64,000 bases of DNA. Source: Dermatemys mawii (Eukaryota > Chordata > Testudines > Dermatemydidae). How positions within the stretch are numbered: position 1 is the first letter of the stretch; every line of letters starts with the position of its first letter. The notes under the pieces were generated by a model, which ran no database searches, was not told the origin of the DNA, and saw only the letters and a program-made list of their open reading frames with translations. Positions 35,201 through 48,900 of the stretch are shown piece after piece. The DNA lies in contig ML677334.1 in assembly GCA_007922305.1 (NCBI GenBank), forward strand, positions 21,343,626-21,407,625, in the 5' to 3' direction. A program made the position numbers and the translations under genes.

Positions 35201-38200
35201 CCAAGCTGGGCAGTCCCTTTCTTTTTAATCTTTCCTCAGATGGAAACTTGTACCCCCCTAATCACTTTTTGTTGCCCTTTTCTGTACCTTTTCCAATTCT
35301 AATGCATCTTTTTTGAGCTGGGGTGACCAGAACTGCACACACTGTGTTCAAGGTGTGGGTGCACCATGGATTTATATAGTCACATTATGATATTTTCTGT
35401 TTTATTATCTATCCCTTCCCTACTAGTTCCTAACATTGTTAGTTTTTTTGACTGCTGCTACACATTGAACAGATGTTTTCAGAGAACTATCCATGATAAT
35501 TCCATGATTTGTTTCTTGAGTAGCAACAGCTAATTTTGACCCCATCATTTTGTATGTGTAGTTGGGATTATGTTTTCCAATGTGTTCTACTTTGTACTCA
35601 TCAACATTGAATTTCGTCTGCCATTTTGTTGCCCTGTCACCCCGTTTTGTGAGATCCCTTTTCAGAGTCATCCTTGGGTTTAACTTTCTTAGGTAATTTT
35701 GTATCATCTGCCAGTTGTGCCATGTCTCTGTTCACAGATCATTTATGAATACATTGAACAGCACAGGTCCCAGTACAGCTCCTTGTGGGACCCTGCTATT
35801 TACCTCTTTCCACTGTGAAAACTGGCCAGTTATTCCTACCCTTTGTTCCCTGTCTTTTAAGAAGTTACTGATCCCTGAGAGGACCTTGCCACTTATCCCA
35901 TGACTGCTTACTTTGTTTACGAGCCTTTGGTGTGGGATTAGAGGAAAAGAACATTTTTGGTTTGCTTTGTGCAGCTGACAACATTTAGGGCTGGTCTTCA
36001 CTAGCGGGGGAGGATCGACTGCAGATACGCAACTTCAGCTACCTGAATCACGTAGCTGAAATCTGCGTATCTGCAGCCGATTTACCTGCCGTCCTCCCGG
36101 TGGCGGCAGTTGGCAGCGCGCTCCCCCGTCGACTCCAGCTTATGCCTCCGGTCAAGCTGGAGTTACGGGAGTCGACGGGGGCAGCGCTGGCGATCGATTT
36201 CTCGCATCTTTACGAGATGCGAGAAATTGATCACTAAAAGATTGACGGCTACCTGCGGTAGTGAAGACATACCCTTAGCTGTTTCTTCTGCATAGTCATT
36301 CAGTTGGTCAGTTCCCTCTCTGTTTAGTTCTTTCACATAACAGGGAGAAAATTTTAAAGAAAAATCTATTGTAAAACCATAAAAATCATCAGAGAGTCAA
36401 AAACGCAGTCACAGTTCCTGAAACAACTTAAAAAAATAATAAATGGATTTGATTATATGTTGATGTATCCCTTTAAATTTTTAATTTCATGAATAACTAG
36501 AAAATATTTTCCACTTTATCATCTCTTGTGAGAAAAATAACTAAGATTCACATATTTTCATCTGTAATTTAAGAAAAGTCAACTAGAGAACACAACCTAT
36601 TGGAATGATGTCCTAAAATAACCCTTTCATAGTTACGATAGTAAACAAAAGGTGAATTTTGTTTCAGATGAGTTTTGCTTAGCAAGCAAAAGCTAGTAAT
36701 GATTCAAACTAGCTTACACGCTCTTCTCTACCACCAATAGCTTCCCCTGCCAAAATGATGTCACTTGTGAAATATGTACCTCAAGCCACACAGCTGGGAA
36801 AAAACAACACTAAATTAAAACAAGTAAGGTTTGACCTTTGCTACACAGATGACAAAATATTGTGAGAACATTTCACTTTGGAAAGTTTTTTTCTCTCTCC
36901 CGCCCCCTTTCCTTTTTAAAGAGTCTAAATTCAATTGAAAGACAATGGGACCTAAATCACCTTTTAAATCATTTTGGCACTATTGCAACTGTTATCCAGA
37001 TTATACAAATGCAGTGTATTTCCAGTGCATGAGATTATGCTGTTATAAGACGTGAATAAATAAAATGGGAAACTGATATTGCAAAGAAATGGCTGGGAAA
37101 CTTCCCAGAGAAGACCTGACCTTCCCATTTTCACTATTTTCCAGGATATCAAAGTCCATATTTAGGGCAAATATTTGACTCCTTTAAGACAGGCCTGTGC
37201 TGAGGAGGCGAGGGAAGAGGCCGACCACTAACCAGCCCTTGAAAGGCATTATGCTGCCACTTGTGCTGGAGGAGAGGGGATGAATGCAGAGGCAAATGAT
37301 ACCCCTTTGAAAGGTGCAGTTCCATTGACATCACCTCTGGGCCTGTTATCACTGCTAGCTGCAGTGGTCGTCCCCACTCTTTTCTTCACCAACCTGCCAC
37401 TGAATTTTGGCTGCAGTTTTCACTGGATGGAAGCAGGGCTGCTTGTACCTATTCCCCTCTTTAGAAAACTCACCAGACAAACTTCTCTTTCAAAGATCTG
37501 GGTGCAGACTTGAGATGCGTGCACAGGCTCGACTTGTGGGTGCTCTGGGGCTGGAGCACCCATGGGAAAAAACAATGGGTGGTCAGCACCCACCAGCTGT
37601 TAGGCAGCTCAGAATAGGATTGGGGGAAGGGCGGAGACCAGCAAGCAGCAGGCGGGGCCCTCAGGGAGGGAGTGGAGTGGGAACGAGAAGAGGTGGAGCG
37701 AGGTGGGGCTTTGCGGGAGGGAGGTACAGAGGGGCGGGAAAAGGTGGGGCCTTGGGGGAAGGACCAAAGTGAGGGTAGGGCCTCAGACAGAGAGGGGGTA
37801 GAGTACCCCTGGGAAAAAGTAAAAGTTGGTACCTATGCATGCATGTGTTTACTACTTTCACAAACCCAGGGGGATACTGAGAGTTTTATTAAACCAAGTG
37901 ACAACAGCATAATTTAATTGTTATACTCCGATTCAGCAAAGCACATAAGTACAGGCGTCACTTTTTAGCATGCACACAATCATTTCACAGCCTGCAAGAA
38001 AAGTGAAGCACAACACAGTGGAAGACCTGGAGATCAAACCAAATTATAGCTACAGCCCCTCATGTGATTCTTAATGTAAAAAATATTGTTGATAATTAAA
38101 GAATCAGACAAGTAAGGCTAGAAGGCACTTCAAGAGATCATCTAGCCAGTCCCCCCAGACTGATAAAATATACCTGTTCTTTAAAACCTCTAATGATGGG

Positions 38201-41200
38201 GATTCCACAGCCTCCTGTGGTAACCTCTTCTAGTACTTAACAGTCCTTATAATTAGAATTTTTTTCCTAATATCTACCTTAAATCTTCCTGACTGCAAAC
38301 AGATATAAATACTTTTTGCCCTGCCCTTAGTGTACATGGAGAACCCCCAGATCCTCTTCTGCAACACTATTGGCTAGCCAGTTATTCCCATCTTGTATGG
38401 GTGTGTTTTATTTTTCCTTCCTAAGAGAAGTACTCTGCACTCATCTTATTAAATTTCATTTTACCCATGTCAGAGCAATTGTCCAATTTATCAAGATATT
38501 TTTGAATTCTAATCCTGTCCCCCAAAGTGCTTTCAACTCTGCCAGCTTGGTGCGCCATCCACAAATTTTATAAGCACTCTCTTCATTCCATCATCCAAGT
38601 TGTTAATTAAAATATCAAATTAGCATGATGGGAGAAAAGGTGAATCTGTCTGAAGCACTGTAAATAAATCTCTCTTTATTTATATGCAAAGTAGCTCCCA
38701 AGAGACTGCTCAGACTACAGAACACCTCAGAGTCCATTGGACAGTATCAGATTATTAGAGATTTCAACTTGCATAAATAAAAGTATGCATTACAATAAAT
38801 TACTAATAAAGTAAAGATGTCTGACCTGCTTCCCCACCCCAAGGTGGGAAGGTTGGCGGTCTTACCTTATTACTGTTGGTGTGATTTCAGCACAGAAGAA
38901 AACACTAAGACTTCCAACAGCATGCGAAGAAAACATACCCACAATGGAAAATGCTGTAGAGAATTTGTCCTTGACGCTGTCACTCATACCTGTTAGACAG
39001 ACACACACATGCACATGGAAACTGAGCTCAGTACAATCAGCATATGGTCCCCAAGAAATAAAACAAGAATACAATATTAAGTCACTCATTTGCTTTAGAT
39101 GCAAATTTGAGTCTCCTCCCCCAACATTTATTTAAATCAATATGTAATAAGCCATGTACCAACTATCCAAAACATAAATAAAAATGTTATAACATATGGC
39201 CAAAAAATAGCAGTAAACAGACAGACAATCTCCAACTTTGTTATCAACAACCATCACAAAGAGGTAAAGCTCAAGAAAGCCCAAACAATTTTTCTGGCAC
39301 TGGACACTTCCCCCCAAATCTGGTAGCTGTATGGAGGCGGTTCTCAAACTTCTTGGGTCGGCGGCCCTTCTTCTGTTCCCCAGGGGCTGCCGCGACCCCT
39401 GTGTGTTCACCGAAATGTTGCCTAGCCGAACGCTTCTGGTTTCAGTGGCATTTCAGCGGACATGCTGTGCACTTCACAGTGTCTGCCGAAAAGCCACCGA
39501 AACTGGAAACTTTCACTTCGGCGACTTTTTGGAGGACACTGTGAAGCAGACAGCATGTCCGCCAAAATGCTGCCGAAACCAAAAGCATTTGGCCGGCGGC
39601 ACTTCTGCAACACAGGGAGCTCGCAACCCTCTGGGAATCGCTCCGTGACCCCCACTTTGAGAACTGCTGCTGCATGGAGACAACCAGAATAAATCATGAC
39701 CTAGTACAATTCTGTGGTTGAGATACTGCAGATGCTGCAATAGAGGAAGATACAAATAAAACGTTCTCATCTCTACCACAGGCCTGCAGGAAAAATCCTT
39801 AACACTGCAACTGATCAGACTCTCGGGTGCATTGCACAAGAGTCATAAAAACAAGCAGCTAGCTCTACAAGAAGAGTCCTGGGACACTGATCTCAAGAGC
39901 AACCTTGCCCATGAACACTAGCAGTTACTGCAATCCAGCTCTGTATCCTCAGCGACTCTGGCCTCTCAGACACACCCACTCAGAGCTTGGCTACACTTGA
40001 CATTTCAAAGCGCTTCCACGGGAACGCTCCCGCGGCAGCGCTTTGAAGTGTGAGTGTGGCCACGTGCGAGCACTGGGAGAGAGCTCTCCCAGCGCTCCGG
40101 GTCATCCACCTATACGAGGGGATTAGCTCCAAGAGCTGGGAGCCCAACCACACTAGCGCTTTAAAGCGCTCAGAGGGGTGATTTTTCACACCCCGCCCCC
40201 GAGCCAGCAAGTTAGAGTGCTATAAAGCACCAGTGTAGCCAAGCCCTCAGAGTGCAAGCAGTTCTAAACCAATGGCATAGACATTTGGAAACAGTACCTG
40301 AGTCTGGAAGTTGACTATATTTTCCAATCACTGGATCCACAGACCGCAAAAGATAAATTCAAACATGAGAGAGAGAAAGAGAAATATATGAGATTTATTC
40401 AAAGTGAAAAACAAACACACAACACCCTCTCCCACCATCAAACCAAACTATCGGCAGCCCTCCACCTCCTCCCCATACACCTTCCTTTCAGTATCATGAC
40501 TGGATTGGAACAGTCTTTCAAAGCCAGTTTGACATGGCACGCAATTTCCAGGCCTATTCTCAACTGGAGGATGGAATGCTAATGAGATGATGATAATAAG
40601 CGCACAGTGGGAAATCATTTGAAAAGACCCAGAATTAGCACTGAAATTAAACAAAAGTCTCTTTATTGGTAACAAAGAAGGAAAAGAAACTGCAGTCAAG
40701 CTTTGCTGTAATCCTGAGGGAATGGCCACAGGGGCTTTAGTTAGAGAAGGAAACCATTACAATCAGCATCCCTGCATTGCTAAAACACATCTTTTCCCCT
40801 TGCCAAAATCCAAAGTGAGTTTACAGTGTTTAAAATTATTCACAAGCTGCTTTTTGGCCCACGTTCCTATGCAGTACTAAGTAATGCTACATAAAAAGCA
40901 GAACAATAGTTATGCGAGCCTGGCAGAACACCCCAGAAGCTGGGTTACTCCAGAGAGCTTAGAGAAGTTCTGACTCAGGAGAAATCCTTAAATCTGGAAG
41001 GAGATCCCTCAGTCAGAGGCCTTGGGACACCCCTCCCGCCCCAAACCCTACCTTTAACAAATTACACAAACAGCATGGACATTCATTTCTGTTCAACCCG
41101 TTGCCTAGCCGCCTATGAGGAGTGATGGTGGGATGTGACGGAGGGGGCAGACCACAGTGGAAGGATACAAGCTGTTCCAGAGTTCCTGGCTCCCTTTTCC

Positions 41201-44200
41201 TCCTACTTTTGTACGGGCAGTTTTTAGAAATGGGCAGGGGACAAAGGGCAAACAGAATATGATGGGACACATCTGAAAATCCCAATATGTTAAGAAGTGC
41301 AGCAATGACAATAAGTTGCACCTCTTGTAGACTTTCGGTTGCTCTCAGCCTGTGGGAACAGAATGTTTTTAACATGGGCATTACAGAAAGTTTCTCATTA
41401 ATTCTCTATGTCCAGCTTCAAGGTTAAGAACAAAATTAATTTAGAAGTAGTTGTAATCTAGCTATCATAATTCTGTTTCTTCAAAGGCATGCTTTTTGTA
41501 GTTCATTATGACGCTGTCTAAAAAGGAAGATGACCAGCTTTACATATCACCAGGGTTGCATAGATGCTGTTGCAACCATTAATGTATCACCACTGTTGCA
41601 CACTTGTGATAAATCTTATGCAGAGCATGCCTTGTTAAGGTATCATTGGAAAAGCTGAAAACTGTTGAACAATGTTACTCTGTTTATATGCGTGTATTAT
41701 CATTGTATGTGAAGTTATGAATCTTTGCTATGTGTTTGTATCTCAAACATGTTGAGTTTTTGGGTAACACCCACAAAACAGATTTACATCAAGATCAGTG
41801 AGCTGTGGCTGATGGGCCATTAAGGAAAACCATCTCTTTGATTGGTCCTTCCCCACCCCTTGAAGAATGAGAGACAATTGCGGCCTCATGACTCAGCAGG
41901 GGCACGTAATTCCTGACTCTCATGTTTGTGGCAGTAACCTTCCAAGTACATGGCCAGGGGGTGCAAGGGAGAGAGAAACTGAGACTGATATCATGTCTTC
42001 GCCCTTGCCTGCTCCACGTCTCTGGACTATGATTTCTACCAAAGGGAAGCTTTGAACATGAACTGATGATTTCCAGTCTTATGGGTGATCCAGGGAGGCT
42101 TACTTCAAGCCAGCAGATTTAACATCATCTTCTGATCTACCAACTGCCATCATCTGCAATGTATATGGTTCATTTCAACCATTTAATAACTCTTCTTTTT
42201 GTATTTAAAAAAATCTTTAGTTAGTTTACTAAAGATTGACTGCAGTGTGGTATTTGGTAAGATTCTGAAGTATACATTGACCTCAGGTGGCTGTCTGGTT
42301 TTCTGGAACTTGAGGACGTTAATACATATGATTTGGAGTTTAATAATCATTTACCAGAAAGTCTGGTTTGTCTGGGTGCTGCACAAGGGGCTAGAGGCCC
42401 AAAGAGAACTATCTTCAGCTTTATAATAAGCAGTACAGTATTCTGGAAGCACATTTTTGTTACTGGCTTGATTAAGTCTTACGACAGACAGAACCACCAG
42501 TCTGGGGTATATGCCCTGTATTCTGGCAGTTTGATCTGAGGTTGGTGTTCTTACCTGTGTTCCACAGCACACAGTGTGACAATAATTACTTAGACACATG
42601 CATGTGCTATACACTGCTACCTGTGTATTACCAATGTGTGGCCACACAAATTTACCATGGGGTAGGGCAGAGATAGAGAACACACCTCCAGTTTGTGTGG
42701 GACTGCTCCCACTAACTTTATAGTAGTGAGACATGTTCCCCTCTGGCTTTTTCTCCAAAAGGCAATTTGACAGATGTTCAGATACTTGCCTTTTTTTACT
42801 ATTTTTATAAGAGTGGCAAAACCAGAAACAACCTGACTCCACCCAGCATCAACCCACAGACTTGGTATACACTGTTTTTGTGTCTGACAGAGACTCTCTC
42901 TTTTGCAATTATAAGAGGATGGGAATTTTGGGAGTCTGCCATCCATCATTTCAACTTCCTAAGCAGGCTCATTGCAGGTCAGAAAATCTGAGAAAGAGAA
43001 GGGAACCAAGAATGGGAAACCAATTTCCTTTGCAGCCTCCTTAGAGAAAAAAAGAATCTGGTAAAAATCGTATGCCATTTCCATGCATTCTCTTAAGACA
43101 GGGGTGGGCAAACTTTTTGGCCTGAGGGCCACATCAGGGTTCTGAAATTGTATGGAGGGCCGGGTAGAGAAGGCTGTGCCTCCCCAAATAGCCTGGCCCT
43201 CACCCCCTATCACCCCTTCCCACTTCCCGCCCCCCTCAGAACCCCTGACCCATCCGACCCCCCTGGCTCCTTGTCCCCTGATCGCCCCCTCCAGAGACTA
43301 TCCTCCAAACCACCCCACAGGGACCCCACCCCCATCCAATCCCCCTTGCTCCCTGTCCCCCAGAAACCTCTGCCCCTTATCCAACCCTCCCTGCTCCCCG
43401 CCCCCTTACCATGTCGCTCAGAGCACTAGGACTGGCAGCCACATTGCCTGCCTAGAGCCAGCCCTTCTGCTGTGCTGCCCGGCAGGAGCTCGCAGCCCCG
43501 CCGCCCAGAGCACTGGCGGCACTGTGAGCTGAGGCTGTGGCAGGGGAGACAGTAGGGGAGGGGCCAGGGCTCAAGGGCCAGGCAGGACAGTCCCACAGGC
43601 CATAGTTTGCCCACCTCCATCTTAAGACAACAGAAAACTTTTTTTCCTTTTTAAAACCCAGACAATCAATTTTGACATCCTCTCTGCTTTTAACTTCTCA
43701 GTGTGGATGACTAGCTCCGAGTTCTGCTACAAGAATACCTCTCTGCACCTAGAACAATGAAATAAAAGAATAAAGGGGAAATTGGAGGGAGGACAGAAGA
43801 GTTTCACTGTAGTCGAATATATGCAGAGAATGGGCCAAAATCTCCAGCGACTCCCATTCCCTATTGCTTTCAATGGGATTGTAGAGCATATGAATCTGCA
43901 CCATCCACAGAGAGCTGATTTACTGCTCTTCTGTTCTGCAATAGACCATTTTCTTTCCCATGTGTCAGATGAGAACAGCCATTATTTCAAGGCCTCATGC
44001 AGCTTTGCAAGGTAATGCTCTCTGACCAGTATGAAGGTGCGAGTCACTCATGCCCTCACTTACAGTTGAGAAGGCCTAACTGGAGAAGCGATGCCAGAGC
44101 TGTCAGAATCATGAACAGCAGCAGTCCTCCTCTTCGCCCTAGAAACCCAACGACTGGGCACATCGCCAGGCAGGATGCCAGAGCAATCCCCGCCATGGTA

Positions 44201-45939
44201 TAGTAGTCTGCATAGAAATTGTGGGTGATCATCATTTTCGCTTCGTGTCCCATCATGCTTTTTGCAAAGCAGTGATGTATCCCAAACCCGGTCAGCCTAG
44301 AGGAGACAGAAAGTGACAGTGGGAGACCACTTCTGAACAGGCAGACAAATGTTGCAATGCAACAAGGAGCTGGAAAGAAAGGAAAAACTCTGAGGCAGGG
44401 ACTTCTCTTACAAAGCGTATACAACACCTAGTTTACTGGGGGCCAGATTGCCTTTGAGGCCTCAAGGTTCTACTGTAATACCAATAAACAATCATCAAAA
44501 ATTGATCAAATCAAAAGATTTGTGATCAGCTGACTTGATTCTAATAGGTGCTAAGCAATAGCAGCTCCCAAATCAAGCCATGTGACATTACATTTTTATT
44601 ATGTCATTGAGAATTCATCAGAAGCTGCCTTCAGATGAATTTACTATACTTCTGTTACTAACATCTGACCCATGGCCTTTAGAATGAGTACTGCTGTGAT
44701 CAGTTTTATGAAGAAGGGCTGTATGATTGAGCTGCAAGGAAGCATAATACGAAACAGATCACACCACAGATAGTAACCTCACTCTCCAAGGTAGTGCTGC
44801 TGCCAAAATAACTTTTAAAATGAATATTTAAAGTGACAGACTGAACTTGTATTTAATTTGTTACTATGACTGTTATAAAACAGAAAATCTATGGCTTGAA
44901 TCGTGATTCATGTCATACTTCGGTATCACTTTCCTCCACTTATTTTTACGTGAAAACAGGTACCTCTATTGACCATTTCATCTCTGTTTCAAATATTTAT
45001 TAAAAAAAAAAAAGTGGTGGGTGTGGTGAGATTCATATCGATAGTGCCAGGCCCTAGTGCAATGTAAATTTCCTGCACTGACAGAGTTACTGGTGTATTT
45101 TAGTGCTATCAACACCTCCTCAGGGAGCGCTACATCTCTCCCAGAAAAGGGCCTCATATCTGTGGCAAATTCTGTTAGCATTTAGGTAATGTGAACCTGC
45201 TACATTAACTAAGGAGTAGACTAAATACTGCCAAATTCATTCCACACATGCATCATTAAGCCACATTTGGGCCTAGGTCTCCAGAATGAATGGCTAGTAT
45301 GTTACATCAGCAAATTTCAGGAATTTGAAACAATTTTTATGGAAACCAAGCTACGGAAAACTTTTTGTTTTTTTAAATAAACAAACCGTGGGACTTAACT
45401 GCTAAGCGAATGACAGCCCTGTGCATAGCAGACTAGTCAGTGAAAGCCAAGATAGAACTGTGCACCTTTTGGAACTGCAGAACTGATATACTTTACACTG
45501 ACAGAATGTACCACAGGACACGGCGTTGTTTATTCTTGTGCAAAATTTCATTTGCTTTTGAAATCTACAGAATAATCTGTACAGAATTTATTTTCTGTCT
45601 TAACTCTGGTGCTTGCTACCTTACAAACACTATTTAATATACAACTAGATAACACTAATATATTACAAATATATGCAGAGATGATATCCATGTGATAAAC
45701 TGAAGACCCATGAGATAAATGAATTCATTATACAATTTATTACCTGTGCTCTTCCCTTTAATTGACATCTCTGGGATTTATTCTAACATCCTAAAATTCT
45801 GAGGAGATTCAGACAATTGCCTTTTTAAAAAATAAATCAATGTGCCCTGAAAAAACTTCCTCTTTCTCCCCTGAAATGTCTTATTTTTCCCAAAAAACAA
45901 ACCTGCCTGAATCTCAGGACAGACTACATGATGCAGGAG

Positions 45940-45984
<45 letters not shown>

Positions 45985-48900
45985 AAATAAGTTTATTTTA
46001 GGGAAAGAAGAGCCTAAGATTTGCCTGACAAACACAAATTTGATTCACACTCTTCAAAGAATGCAAAACTTCCCCACTGATAATGGCCAGAAATCACACT
46101 TTGTGTTGTTTTTATTCTGGTCTTGGGAATTTCCAAACAAGTCTAATTAAAAGTGGTGTGAGTGAGGGGGGAATTCATACAGAGACAATTTCATAAGTCC
46201 ACTTAAGTTACTGTAGCTATAAACTCAGTCTAGCAGCAAAAAAAATTGCTCCAAAATGCATGAGGCCACCGCAATGGTTATTAAAAGCCCACCACTTCTT
46301 TCACCAACCAACACTGTAAATTAAGGCGCTCATCCGGCAACTGATTCAGAACAGACAGATCCTTAGAGTCAATGGACCTCACTCTGGCAGGATCAGTTGA
46401 TCCAATGCTGCAATTCATAATCATATGGGTCACTGTAACTTCTCATGTGAGTGAAGATTACAGGTTGGGGCCCTAAAATCAAGTGGAAATTCCAAGTATG
46501 GGAAGGGAACTTATATTTCTACACACAATTTTTCTAGGGCAATTTCTGGTCTTACCACCACCACTCCATCCCAATTTAAAAGTCACACAGGTGATCCAAA
46601 GGGGGCACTTTACATAGTAGGAAACATCACCATCGCTGCCCCCTCACTTTCCCCTGTTCCCTTCGCTACCCTCAAAAGTAGTTAGGGTCATTTTGAAATA
46701 GATTTTAAACCCGTACATTTACTTTTATTCCACACTTGAGAAGCTCTCTCAGTTGTGTGTGAAATAACTGAATCAGGACATGATCCTACAAACACTTAAA
46801 CACATGCTTAACTTCACTCATGTAGATGTTCATCAGATTGAAGCCTTAGAACAGGGGTAGGCAATCTATGGCACGGGTGCCGAAGGCAGCACGCAAATTG
46901 ATTTTCAGTGGCACTCACACTGCCCGGGTTTTGGCCAACAGTCTGGGGGGCTCTGCATTTTAATTTAATTTTAAATGAAGCTGCTTAAACATTTTAAAAA
47001 CTATTTACTTTACATACAACAATAGTTTAGTCATATAACGACTTATAGAAAGAGACCTTCTAAAAACGTTAAAATGTATTACTGGCATGCAAAACCTTAA
47101 ATTAGAGTGAATAAATGAAGACTCGGCACTCCACTTCTGAAAGGTTGCCACCCCGCATTAGAATGTAGGTGTCACTCTACTGTGTCTGAGAAAGGCATGT
47201 CACGTCTTGCACGAGGGTTCCGTTCTGCAGTTACCGCGTATAGCCAGAACGCATTCACTTCAATGGGAGGCGAAATCACACCCCCTACAGGAAGTTTAAA
47301 AAATAATTTTTTCCCCTTTCTTTTTTTTGTTTTGCGGACCATGTAAAGCTGAAATCGCGTATATTAAATACGCCTAAGATGCGACATGCCTGTATACTCC
47401 TTTAATGATTTGGAGGAACTGAAGTCCTTTTTGTCTAATTTTCAGGACATCATAGTCAGCTACTATACAGATCACAGCTTAGTATTTATTCCTAGGCAAC
47501 GTCTTCATTTGCCAAACCAATCCATTAAATTTTAGAAAATATTAAGCAGATTGTAGACAAATTAAGCGAACAGTTTTAAAATTTGACAATTGATTACATT
47601 CAAAGCAATTGTATGTGCTTATTTCCTCCTTCCCCTGTGCCTTATTTGAAATAAGCATGGAAATAGACTTGGACTTTTCACCTCACTTGCTCCCTTCTAC
47701 CTCCCAGATAATTTAAGACATGCAAATGAAACTGGTAGTCACTAATTTTAATCCGGGATAATGGAAATCTACAGCTTGACCTCTCATTTGAGAAACTTAC
47801 AAAAAGACTCAACACGAAACTACTGAACAATTTGGTTTAAATTTTAAAAGGACACCCTTGAATGCACCCAAGACATTAACCATTCAGACTGATCTGCTTC
47901 CTGGACATTATCCATTGGAAGTACGAGGTGGGATTTTCAAAAGCACCCCTGGGTACATCTCCACTGTGTTTTAAACCCTGTGGCAGTGCGTCTCAGAGCC
48001 CAGGTGCACAGACTGGAGCATGTGCTACGGTGCTGAAATCAGCAGTGCAGACATTGCAGCTTGGGCTGGAGTTCAGCCTTCAAAGTCCACCCTGCTCCTT
48101 GGGTTTCAGAGCCTGAGCTACAGCCAAGTCCAAACATCTACACAGCTGTGTTTAGCGCTGCAGCATTAGCCCTGGGCGGTAAACTCAGGGCCTGAGACTC
48201 ACTCCCATGATTTTAAAACTCTGTGTAGATGTACCCTAAGTGACTTAGGAGCACAGGTCCTGTTGAAACTGGGAGGGAAGGGTGGAATTCCTGGGAAAGT
48301 CAATGGAACATGTGCTCTTGTCATTTGGAAAATCCTACCCAGAGTAGCAAGTTTGTGCAAGACAGAGATACACAATTGGTCACTGACACAACAATGCACT
48401 TGCACAGCTACCTTTCCTCAAGAAAGCACCTTACACATTTTGCTCCACAGCTTAAAATGTCAGATTACTTCCTTAAGCTTCTACACGAGATCACTCTTCT
48501 AGCAGAACTGACTCTTCTTATCAAATATCAGCTATCTAAGACACTGGATTAAGGGTCCTGTAATGGGGGCAGAAGAGCCTCCATATTTCCATCACCATCC
48601 ACATCTGCTTTCAGTTGACCAACAGAGAAAACATTCAACATACTTGACAGGAATATATTGAACTTACGAGTTCACACACAATACTACAATGTTCTTCCAC
48701 AGGTTCCTGGTTCCCACCACTTTAACAATGCAGACCTTCTTGGGCCTCCTGGTAAGCTCCTTCTCCAACTCTGAAACAAAACAGAAGGTCATTCTCTTGG
48801 TAGTGGGGGAGCAGAGTAGCCAATGGGTTTCAGATTTTATTCTGGATGTTCCAGGAAGAGGGACAATCGGGTTCTCCTCCCCTCCTGCCTCAGAGCTCAG

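Larger units (their letters stand above)
29272..38865 (-). other. SLC22A23: SLC22A23 last intron (9.6 kb)
   Basis: GT-AG intron. Recognised content: a possible hAT relic (30085-30410), GC-rich low-complexity DNA (30660-31135), a hAT (31139-31346), inverted Penelope-like DNA (32398-33492), CR1 (34785-35984), a Harbinger-like MITE (35988-36274), a GC-rich repeat (37518-37845) and CR1 (38090-38610). Stretches 29272-30080, 31350-32395, 33495-34780 and 36280-37515 show nothing I can name. Confidence 0.85.
40331..44063 (-). other. SLC22A23: SLC22A23 intron between the 233-bp and 33-bp exons
   Basis: 3.7 kb. It contains a diverged LTR-like repeat (about 41540-42540) and a hAT with perfect target duplication (43100-43620). 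Nothing is recognised in 40331-41530, 42545-43090 or 43630-44060. The 1.3-kb intron on the other side of the 33-bp exon (38990-40297) holds a hAT and a Harbinger-like MITE. Confidence 0.85.
44297..48667 (-). other. SLC22A23: SLC22A23 intron between the 103-bp and 233-bp exons
   Basis: 4.4 kb. It holds a dispersed repeat (45005-45310) also found at 49.06 kb, an AAT microsatellite (45941-45982), a hAT (46852-47155), a short transposon-like repeat (47205-47397) and a MITE inside an older palindrome (47930-48300). Nothing is recognised in 44297-45000, 45320-45935 or 46000-46850. Confidence 0.85.

Noticed and set aside
45941..45982. Regular short repeats as a possible array system
   Set aside because: A plain AAT microsatellite; no spacer-repeat structure, and the host is a vertebrate.
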